Below are positions 1 to 6,547 of a DNA stretch of 7,870 nucleotides, piece by piece. The position numbers were made by a program, and so were the translations under genes. The stretch spans positions 1 through 7,870 of the forward strand of contig JAILAO010000110.1 in the NCBI GenBank assembly GCA_024681565.1, in the 5' to 3' direction. Each line of letters starts with the position of its first letter. Position 1 is the first letter of the stretch. The notes under the pieces were generated by a model. That model made no database searches and was not told where the DNA came from. It saw nothing but the letters and a program-made list of their open reading frames with translations. Origin of the DNA: Bacteroidales bacterium. Its GTDB lineage: Bacteria; Bacteroidota; Bacteroidia; Bacteroidales; UBA932.

Positions 1-149
1 TGCCCGTCGGCGAGCATCGCGATCATCAGGTTCTCTACCAGATGCTTCTGGCCTACGATCACCTTGCCCATCTCCAAAGAAAGGAGATCAACGAATGCGC
101 TCTCTTTCTGGATGCGGTCGTTCAACTCCTTGATGTTTACACTTTCCAT
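1..149 (-). CDS. MoxR-family AAA+ ATPase, N-terminal fragment (runs off left edge)
   Basis: Only the first 49 codons are present, read leftwards from an ATG at 149. The fragment has a short charged helical leader (ESVNIKELNDRIQKES, residues 2-17) followed by KVIVGQKHLVENLMIAMLADG (residues 29-49). That second segment is the conserved stretch that comes just before the Walker A loop in MoxR ATPases, so the nucleotide-binding motifs lie outside the window. MoxR proteins are cytoplasmic AAA+ ATPases that act as chaperone-like partners of von Willebrand factor A domain proteins. In Bacteroidota this type is often the first gene of a cluster with a DUF58 protein and Bat (aerotolerance) proteins; that context is inferred here, because no such neighbour is visible. 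It is divergent from truA with 26 bp between the start codons. I found no convincing promoter for it, and no Shine-Dalgarno sequence precedes the ATG. Confidence 0.85.
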   Translation of the reverse strand, partial: MESVNIKELNDRIQKESAFVDLLSLEMGKVIVGQKHLVENLMIAMLADG

Positions 150-166
150 ATAATTCTTTAATTTTG
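136..166 (+). promoter_or_regulatory. Probable truA promoter (Bacteroidota type)
   Basis: TAATTTTG at 159-166 is a full match to the Bacteroidota -7 consensus TAnnTTTG. The -33 element is weak: TTT at 136-138, 20 bp upstream, instead of TTG. Transcription would begin about 5-7 bases after the -7 box, so the leader before the ATG at 176 would be only a few bases. The -33 half lies inside codons 4-5 of the divergent MoxR gene. This is a consensus match only. Confidence 0.5.
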
Positions 167-175
167 CAGTCAGTT

Positions 176-973
176 ATGCGTTATCTGATCAAGCTATCCT
201 ATCGCGGAGCGGATTTTTGCGGCTGGCAGGTCCAGCCGGATGCCCCCAGCGTCCAGCAGACGCTCGAAAAGGCCTTGTCCACCCTGTTGCATGCGACTGT
301 GTGCGTGACCGGTGCCGGCCGGACGGACACGGGCGTCAATGCAATCGGCTACATCGCTCATTTCGACGCAGCCGACGGGCTTGATACGCGTCAATTATGC
401 TACAAATTAAATGCCATTCTACCCCGGTCGGTGGTCATTCATGACATCGTCCCTGCGGCCGCGGATTTCCATGCCCGCTTCGATGCGGAACTCCGGGAAT
501 ATACCTATTTCCTGCACAGGAAGAAAGACCCGTTCGTGGAGGCTTTTTCTTATCTGTACACCTTTCCGGAAGTGGATTTCGATGCGATGGACCGGGCGGC
601 GGAGTCCTTGCGGGGATGCCATGATTTCCGTTGTTTCGAGAAGACGGGAACGGATACCAGGACCTCTCTCTGCACGGTCATGCAGGCCGGCTGGCACCGT
701 TACACGCCGACGTATCTCCAGCTGACCGGCGGCGCCGGCGGAGACGATTATTGGTATTTCCGCATTTCGGCCGACAGGTTCCTCCGCAATATGGTCCGTG
801 CCGTGGTCGGTACCTTGCTGGAGGTCGGCCGGGGCAAGCGCAGCATGGAGGAATTCCGGACCCTGGTCCTGCCTCCGGATTATGAAGGGGACGGGGTCCT
901 GCGTTCCGCCGCAGGCGAATCGGCACCGGGCCATGCCCTGTTCCTGAGCGCGGTGCGCTACGCGGACAGATAG
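176..973 (+). CDS. truA: tRNA pseudouridine synthase A (positions 38-40)
   Basis: TruA converts uridines 38, 39 and 40 in the anticodon stem-loop of tRNAs to pseudouridine in the cytoplasm. The 265-aa length is normal for the family. The catalytic aspartate is D51 in GAGRTDTGVNA (residues 46-56). Other family landmarks are YRGADFCGWQ (9-18), KLNAILP (77-83), FHARFDAELREYTY (98-111), FLRNMVRAVVGTLLEVGRG (202-220) and the C-terminal APGHALFLSAVRY (250-262). The ATG at 176 is chosen over an in-frame TTG at 164. The TTG adds only four residues, and it forms the last three bases of the likely -7 promoter element, so it would lie upstream of the transcription start. One oddity is that the usual histidine of the DxGVH motif is asparagine here (N55). 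The 3' end overlaps the convergent small gene by 16 bp (958-973), and I see no hairpin terminator there. Confidence 0.96.
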   Translation: MRYLIKLSYRGADFCGWQVQPDAPSVQQTLEKALSTLLHATVCVTGAGRTDTGVNAIGYIAHFDAADGLDTRQLCYKLNAILPRSVVIHDIVPAAADFHARFDAELREYTYFLHRKKDPFVEAFSYLYTFPEVDFDAMDRAAESLRGCHDFRCFEKTGTDTRTSLCTVMQAGWHRYTPTYLQLTGGAGGDDYWYFRISADRFLRNMVRAVVGTLLEVGRGKRSMEEFRTLVLPPDYEGDGVLRSAAGESAPGHALFLSAVRYADR

Positions 974-1338
974 TCGTCGATGGCGGCGGCGATGGAGAGG
1001 ATGGTCGGTTGGAACAGCACGTTGGATCCCTTGAGGGGCATCCAGTGCTCTTCGGACAGGATCCCCCGCAGGTATTTCTCCGTATAGACGGTCCCCTCGG
1101 TGCCGGCATAGACCTGCACGGTACCCTGCGCATCGACTTTCATCGCGCGGATGGGGAAACGTTCCGAGTATTTCTTTTTGCTGTCATAGACCAGGACATG
1201 CATGTCCTTTTTCCTGCCGTCGTTGTTGGTGCAGTTCAGAAATCCGCCGGCGCTCCGGATGCTGTTCCGGATGACATCGTGGATGGCATCTCCGGCCTTC
1301 TGGTAGTTATCGGCGAGATCCGTCAGTTCTTGTCTCAT
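958..1338 (-). CDS. Hypothetical 126-aa cytosolic protein, last gene of the folC run
   Basis: I do not recognise this family. The product is 126 aa, starts at ATG 1338 and ends in TAG at 960-958. It has no signal peptide or membrane segment, so it is probably cytosolic. It opens with a charged helical segment (RQELTDLADNYQKAGDAIHD, residues 2-21). The middle is beta-rich (MHVLVYDSKKKYSERFPIRA, 46-65). The tail is hydrophobic and probably helical (ILSIAAAIDDYLSA, 113-126). The only cysteine is C36. It begins 6 bp after the macroglobulin stop codon on the same strand, which points to co-transcription, and its last five codons plus one base overlap the 3' end of truA in convergent orientation. 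Codon use and GC content match the neighbours, and the opposite strand is coding only at the overlap, so this is a real gene rather than a shadow. Its function is unknown. Confidence 0.75.
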   Translation of the reverse strand: MRQELTDLADNYQKAGDAIHDVIRNSIRSAGGFLNCTNNDGRKKDMHVLVYDSKKKYSERFPIRAMKVDAQGTVQVYAGTEGTVYTEKYLRGILSEEHWMPLKGSNVLFQPTILSIAAAIDDYLSA

Positions 1339-1344
1339 TTCAGA

Positions 1345-4300
1345 TTATTTTTCGCGGGGCCGGACGACGAAGGCGGGCTTGCCCTTGTCATTGGCCCGGT
1401 AGTGGGGTGCATACAGGGATTCGATGACGGGAACGGGTGACTGGAAGGTGCCTTCCTGGGTCACGAAGTATTCCTCCGTCAGGGTTGTCTTCTCTTCGGG
1501 GTAGCTGTCGAACCAGAATTCCGTCCGGTCGGCGAGTACGCTCCGGTAGCCCTGGGGGCTGAAGCTGACCCAGCCCGTGATGGAAATCGGGCGGGCGAAC
1601 CAGCCGTAGTGGCCGGAGAGCTGGTCTGTCGGCCGGAAAGCCGCGGGACGCGGGGCGGTGAGCCGCACGAAGCTGCGGTTTTCCTCATTCCAGATGGCAT
1701 AGCGGGCAACGACCTTGTCCCCGACATGCAGGATGTCTCCGTCGTGCAGTTCTTTCCCTTCGCAGGTAAAACTCTGCTCCAGGGTGAATCCGTTGCCGGA
1801 GGCCTTGACCTGTGCGAACGGCAGGGTCGTCGTGGCGTTCAGGGCGAGTACTTTGGTCCGGAGCGTGGTCTCGGTGCCCTGCAGGACGCTGCCGATGGCC
1901 TGGATGTATGCCGGGTCGTCCTCCCATTGCTGGGTTTCTTTCTGCACCATGATCCACAGGCGGATGCCTTCGGCCACGTCATTGTGGCCGCAGTCGGTCA
2001 GGAGGTCGCAGATCAGGGCATGGGCGTAGAGTTCGCTTTCCAGCAGACCCCTCCAGGGCATGACGGCATTCGGGTAGTAGATGCCGCCGCTGCGGTGCGG
2101 CTCCGCATATTGGAGCAGGGATTCGACATCCTTGTCCAGCGACTTGGCCAGCCGGCCCCGGGCAAAGAGGGAGATGCCCATGGCCCGGGCGAGCGCCGGT
2201 CCCTTTTCGTTCTCGAGCAGGGCGCGCAGGGTTTTCATCCGGCGGGCCTTGGCGAAGACCTGTCCGTTGAGGCCGCGCTCGGCGCCCGGTACGAGGTAGG
2301 AGCGGGTGCTTTTCCTGAATTCACGCATCACCTTGGAGGAGGTCCCCTTCGGCGCGAATCCGACCTCCGGGAACAAGGCCCGGACATGGAGATACTGGGC
2401 CAGGCTCAGGCCGCCGCACCAGAAGGGCCGGCCCGATTCCCCGAGCTGCTCGTCATCGAGGTATTTCACGGCGGCCGGGGCCGCTGCGGCGAGTCCTTCC
2501 GGACAGTCGTCTCCCATGGCGGAGATCCGTTCCAGCAGGACGGCCGTCAGCAGCGGCGAGGACTGCATCCCTTCAAACCAGCCGAAACCACCGTCGCCGT
2601 TTTTGCAGGCGAGGATCTTTTTGAGCATTTCGGCCCGCTGTTCCGGAGTCGCCCCGGATCCCGTGGAACCGGGCAGCCGGTCGATCAGGCAGTTGGCGAA
2701 CAGCGCCTCGCTCTGGTCGATCAGGTTGTCGCTGGCCGGAATGACCTTCTCCGGAATGGCTTCCCGGATCATCCCCAGGATGGAAATCTCCCGGAGGGAG
2801 GCCTCGGCGCCCTGCACGTTGACGAAGCGGCCGCGCAGTTCGGCCAGGACGGCATCGCGGTCCGTCCCGTCGAGCAGCAGGGCGGAATGCGCTTCGGTAA
2901 TCGTCTGGACGGCCGGGCTGACCGGCATCACGACAAAGACGCCGTCCGAGCCATAGTCCGTATTGTCGGCCGTGAAGTTGACAAGCAGGCCGAGGTCCCG
3001 CACGGCCGGTGCGGCGATCTCGCAGGTGAAATCCGCAGAACCGTTCGCAGGCACGGTGATGTGCCGGGACTGCTGTCCGATGACGGGGGCGGTCCTGTAA
3101 TCTTTGCCGTCGGTGAATTTGACGGAAATCCGTCCGGCGACCGGGGTGCCCTTGCTGTTGGCCACGGTCACGCGGGCAACATAACGGTCGCCCGTGTAGA
3201 GGAACTGCGGCTGCACGACGGCCACCTTGACCGGCAGGGTCACGACCATTTCCCGCCGGAGCGTGGCATTGCTGAAAGATTTGTCATGGGCGAACAGCTG
3301 CACATAGTAGGTGGAGAGCTTGTCCGCCGTCGAGAAACGGAAGGTCACCGTGCCGTCCTGGTCCGAGCGCAGGAATGGCTCCCAGGCAATCGTATTGGCG
3401 AAGTTCTCGCGGATAGCGGTATTCTCTCCGCCGCCTTCCGGCATTTCCGGGCTTTCGCTGTCTGCAGACATGCTCTCTTCCGCGGCGGCCATGGCCATGG
3501 GCGCGCTGTCTTCCATCAGGACCATCTGGCTGTTTCCGGCGGATTTGGACAGGACGCGTTCCCGGTTGACACCCCTCACTGCCACATTGTCATAAGCGGA
3601 AGAGCGGTCCGTACCGAGGGTGCTGCTATAATCTACCGAAGGCAGGGAACGGCGTTGCGGCCGGACACTTTCCCAGACATTGGGCTCGACCGTCTCCGTG
3701 CTCTTGTCGAATATGGTGGCGGCGAGTTCTGTTCCGGCGGCCGTCCGAATGGTGAAGCTATAGTCGTGGCGCGGTGCCGTGGTATCGAGGAAACGGGTGA
3801 ACTGCAACGGCAGTTCCGTCATCGCTTTCGCTTTGTAGGAGGTGACGGAATACTCGTAGGAATCTTCATTCCGGAACCAGAAGACCTGCAGGGTCAGGGT
3901 CTCGGGATATGCGCTCTTCCGGTCGAAACGGATGACCTGCAGCGACCCGTCCCGGCCGCGCTGTCCGCTCAGTTTGACGAGCCGTTTCTCCAGCAGCCGG
4001 TTGCCGTCTCCGTAGAGTTCCGCCAGGATCCAGGCGGGGCCTGCCGTGGCTCCGACCTGCAGGGCGATGCTGTTGCCGTCGTCGGGCATCTCCTTGAAGA
4101 AACAGGCGGCATCCATATCCAAGGCCGTGTCCGTGTCGGTGACTTTCACGATCTCGAGCCGCCCGTCTTCGTCGTAAACTTCTCCGCTGTCGCTTTCCGC
4201 CGTTGCCCTGGTCTCGATGATATACAGACCCGAAGGCTGGCGGGAGAGGTCCAGGGACAGGGTTTCACCGTTGGCCGCAGTACCGCTCAGGAGGGTCTCG

Positions 4301-6534
4301 CCCTCGCGCAGGACCCGGTAGCTGATCCGGAGGTCCGGATGGGTGAGGGCCTTTCCGGATCCGAGCTGGAAGCGGACCTGTGCCAGTCCTTCTCCGATGA
4401 TGTCTCCGTTGTTGTACCGGTCGGTTACCTGAAAACGGCCGCGCACCGGATTCATTATGCGGACATCCAGCGGCAGGTTCCGGGAGAAGGATACGGATTT
4501 CTCAAAGGAAAGGGTCTCGCCCGTGGCGTCCGTTACGCGCACGGTAATCACGGCGTGGGTATAGCTGTCCTTCCCCGGTCCCTGGAAACGGATCCGGAAG
4601 TCTCCGCCGGGAGACAGCTCCAGATCGCCTTCCTGCAGGACGGTATCGTATTCCGAAACGGTGTACCGGGCCGTAGCCGTGCCGAGGCTGTGGCCGGAAT
4701 AGCTGCGGATGTTGCCCTCGACGGTGGCATAGTCGCCGGGCAGATAGAAGCGGCTGTCGGGTTTCCAGCTGAGGTCGAAGGTGGGCAGGACGAACTCGTC
4801 CGCCCGGACCCTCGTGGATGCGATCGTCCGGTTTCCTTCCCTGACCGAGATGGTATACAGGCCGCCCCGTTCTCCTTTCCTGAGGACGAAGGATCCGGCC
4901 GCGCTGCCGAACTCGTTGGTCGTCAGGGCTTCCTCGGCGACCACTTTGTTGCCGGGATCCGTGAGCACGGCCGTGAGGGCGATGCCGGCGGGCCGGACGC
5001 TGTATTCGTAAGTGCCCTGATAGAGCAGGACTTTATAATGGACCGTCTCGTCGGGGTTGAAAGCGCTGCGGTCCGTGATGATCAGGGCGTGTTGCCGGGC
5101 CGGGTTGTCCGTCCCGACGGCCTCCGCTCTATCATAATAGAGGCGGTGGAGCCGGGACATCCGGACGCGTCCGTCGATGCGGGTGACGGCCTGGATGCGC
5201 CAGCCCCAGTGCTCTTCTTCCAGGTGCCGGGTGAAGGACTCCGGCAGGTAGGTGAAACCGTCGATGACGAACGCGGAAACCCGTTCGACCTGTTTGTCCT
5301 TGCTGTCGAAAAGGAGAAGGTCGCAGCTGCTGACGGGCTCGCCCGTCAGATAGTCGGCGACATAGACTCCGTAACCGTCCAGGTCCCGCTTGTGCGCGAG
5401 GGAGAGGGTGTATTTCTCATAGACGCTTTCTGTCTCCACCTTGCCGGCGGTGCATTTCAAGGTATAGGCTTTGTCGTCCAGGGCGGGCAGGTCGAGGCTC
5501 AGGGTGTCCTGGACGTAGAAGCTGTTCTTCCGGTTTTCCACCGTGGTCGCAAAGACCTCTTTCTTGCCGTCCAGGATGCGGACTTTCAGTTCGGGAAGAT
5601 TGCGGACCCGGATAACGGCCCGGCTCCGGTTGACATAGACGGAGGCTTCCTGGGCGGTCAGCCGGGCCAGGATATGGTCCGGTTCCTTGCAGCAGGCGGC
5701 AAGCGCTTTTTCATCGCCCTGGAAAGCGTTGCGGTCCCGGATGAAATCCTGGCAGTCAAGGGCGAGCCGGCGGTATTCTTCCGGGTCGGCGTCTTTGTAT
5801 TCGAGCCGGTTGAGGCGGCGCTCCAGCAGATACTCCCGGCTGAACATGGAGACGGCCTTCCCGGCGTAGGTCTTGGTGAAATCTTCCAGTTCCGCCTCGG
5901 CGGCGGTGGTGCCTTTGCGCCGGATGACCATGTAACCGATCAGGGCATCGAAGGGATACCGCCCTTCGTAGTACCGGCTGATGACATCGGTGATCTCAGG
6001 GGTGCGGTTCCTGCCGTACATGCTCCAGAGGGCATATTCATAGTCATTGGCGATGTTGGGCAGCAGGACTTCGGAAAAGGGGAAGACGGCCGTGTTGCCG
6101 TCGTTTTCGTAGAATTCCGGATTGTGGGCCTGCAGCATCCGCTCCTTCTGTTCCGTGACATAGGAAAGCAGGGATGCGGGGGAAGCATTGCGGATCCGGT
6201 TGTAATAGACGGCGACGGGTTCTCCGAACTGCTCGATGTCCTTGTCCGCCTGTTCCCTGAGTCCGTCCCGCAATTTCCAGTTGGTGCTGCTGCGGGAGTC
6301 GACATATTTCCAGCAGGCGTCGTAATAATCCCAGGCGAGATGCTGTGCGGAAGCCTCATGCTTGATCTTCTCCAGGATGTCGGCCTGGTCCTTGGGCTTG
6401 TCGGCATCGACGGCCTTTTCGTATGCCGCCCACAGTTTGGTCAAGGTGTGGCCTTGATTATCCTTGGCGCAAGCGGGGAGTATCATGTGGGTCAGGGTTA
6501 AGAGAATGATTGGAATCAGCTTGAGTGTTTTCAT
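1345..6534 (-). CDS. Alpha-2-macroglobulin family protein, exported, thioester motif missing
   Basis: This 1729-aa bacterial alpha-2-macroglobulin (A2M) is probably an envelope protein; family members are thought to trap or restrain proteases. Residues 1-23 form a signal peptide ending LPAC-A. C22 fits a loose lipobox, and ACA could instead be a signal peptidase I site. A helical region (about 25-290) leads to an MG1-like part. MG2 follows at about 475-575 (ITDRSAFNPDETV from 486), then MG3 from 579 (DEFVLPTFDL). A low-complexity bait-like linker spans about 945-1040. The A2M core starts at 1041 (IRENFANTIAWEPFLRSD). The alpha/alpha toroid has GGFGWFEG at 1315-1322, and the C-terminal MG10-like domain has FWFDSY at 1673 and YAPHYRA at 1708. 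The toroid's usual CxEQ thioester reads L1271-I-D-Q1274, and no CxEQ occurs anywhere, so covalent trapping looks impossible. MKT at 6534 is preferred over a start at 6570, because the longer form puts 12 polar residues before the signal peptide and overlaps folC. The gene starts 13 bp after folC. No penicillin-binding protein 1C gene, the partner in E. coli, is in the window. Confidence 0.92.
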   Translation of the reverse strand: MKTLKLIPIILLTLTHMILPACAKDNQGHTLTKLWAAYEKAVDADKPKDQADILEKIKHEASAQHLAWDYYDACWKYVDSRSSTNWKLRDGLREQADKDIEQFGEPVAVYYNRIRNASPASLLSYVTEQKERMLQAHNPEFYENDGNTAVFPFSEVLLPNIANDYEYALWSMYGRNRTPEITDVISRYYEGRYPFDALIGYMVIRRKGTTAAEAELEDFTKTYAGKAVSMFSREYLLERRLNRLEYKDADPEEYRRLALDCQDFIRDRNAFQGDEKALAACCKEPDHILARLTAQEASVYVNRSRAVIRVRNLPELKVRILDGKKEVFATTVENRKNSFYVQDTLSLDLPALDDKAYTLKCTAGKVETESVYEKYTLSLAHKRDLDGYGVYVADYLTGEPVSSCDLLLFDSKDKQVERVSAFVIDGFTYLPESFTRHLEEEHWGWRIQAVTRIDGRVRMSRLHRLYYDRAEAVGTDNPARQHALIITDRSAFNPDETVHYKVLLYQGTYEYSVRPAGIALTAVLTDPGNKVVAEEALTTNEFGSAAGSFVLRKGERGGLYTISVREGNRTIASTRVRADEFVLPTFDLSWKPDSRFYLPGDYATVEGNIRSYSGHSLGTATARYTVSEYDTVLQEGDLELSPGGDFRIRFQGPGKDSYTHAVITVRVTDATGETLSFEKSVSFSRNLPLDVRIMNPVRGRFQVTDRYNNGDIIGEGLAQVRFQLGSGKALTHPDLRISYRVLREGETLLSGTAANGETLSLDLSRQPSGLYIIETRATAESDSGEVYDEDGRLEIVKVTDTDTALDMDAACFFKEMPDDGNSIALQVGATAGPAWILAELYGDGNRLLEKRLVKLSGQRGRDGSLQVIRFDRKSAYPETLTLQVFWFRNEDSYEYSVTSYKAKAMTELPLQFTRFLDTTAPRHDYSFTIRTAAGTELAATIFDKSTETVEPNVWESVRPQRRSLPSVDYSSTLGTDRSSAYDNVAVRGVNRERVLSKSAGNSQMVLMEDSAPMAMAAAEESMSADSESPEMPEGGGENTAIRENFANTIAWEPFLRSDQDGTVTFRFSTADKLSTYYVQLFAHDKSFSNATLRREMVVTLPVKVAVVQPQFLYTGDRYVARVTVANSKGTPVAGRISVKFTDGKDYRTAPVIGQQSRHITVPANGSADFTCEIAAPAVRDLGLLVNFTADNTDYGSDGVFVVMPVSPAVQTITEAHSALLLDGTDRDAVLAELRGRFVNVQGAEASLREISILGMIREAIPEKVIPASDNLIDQSEALFANCLIDRLPGSTGSGATPEQRAEMLKKILACKNGDGGFGWFEGMQSSPLLTAVLLERISAMGDDCPEGLAAAAPAAVKYLDDEQLGESGRPFWCGGLSLAQYLHVRALFPEVGFAPKGTSSKVMREFRKSTRSYLVPGAERGLNGQVFAKARRMKTLRALLENEKGPALARAMGISLFARGRLAKSLDKDVESLLQYAEPHRSGGIYYPNAVMPWRGLLESELYAHALICDLLTDCGHNDVAEGIRLWIMVQKETQQWEDDPAYIQAIGSVLQGTETTLRTKVLALNATTTLPFAQVKASGNGFTLEQSFTCEGKELHDGDILHVGDKVVARYAIWNEENRSFVRLTAPRPAAFRPTDQLSGHYGWFARPISITGWVSFSPQGYRSVLADRTEFWFDSYPEEKTTLTEEYFVTQEGTFQSPVPVIESLYAPHYRANDKGKPAFVVRPREK

Positions 6535-6547
6535 CGGGCAAGATCGT

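Noticed and set aside
940..1010. A terminator between truA and the convergent small gene
   Set aside because: The genes overlap, and I see no GC-rich hairpin with a T run on either strand here.
1009..1440. A 143-codon open frame on the plus strand opposite the 126-aa gene
   Set aside because: The minus-strand frame fits the tight spacing with the macroglobulin, while the plus-strand frame would span the gene boundary at 1339-1344 and shows no recognisable features.
3550..3600. Resemblance of VAVRGVN in the macroglobulin linker to a TonB-receptor plug motif
   Set aside because: Only a few residues fit, and no following plug sequence (such as a VDG motif) is present.
1609..6501. A 1630-codon open frame on the plus strand, opposite the macroglobulin gene
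   Set aside because: It is the exact antisense frame of a gene with clear signal peptide and MG domains. It is open only because the sense gene avoids TTA, CTA and TCA codons, and its translation shows no recognisable domain.
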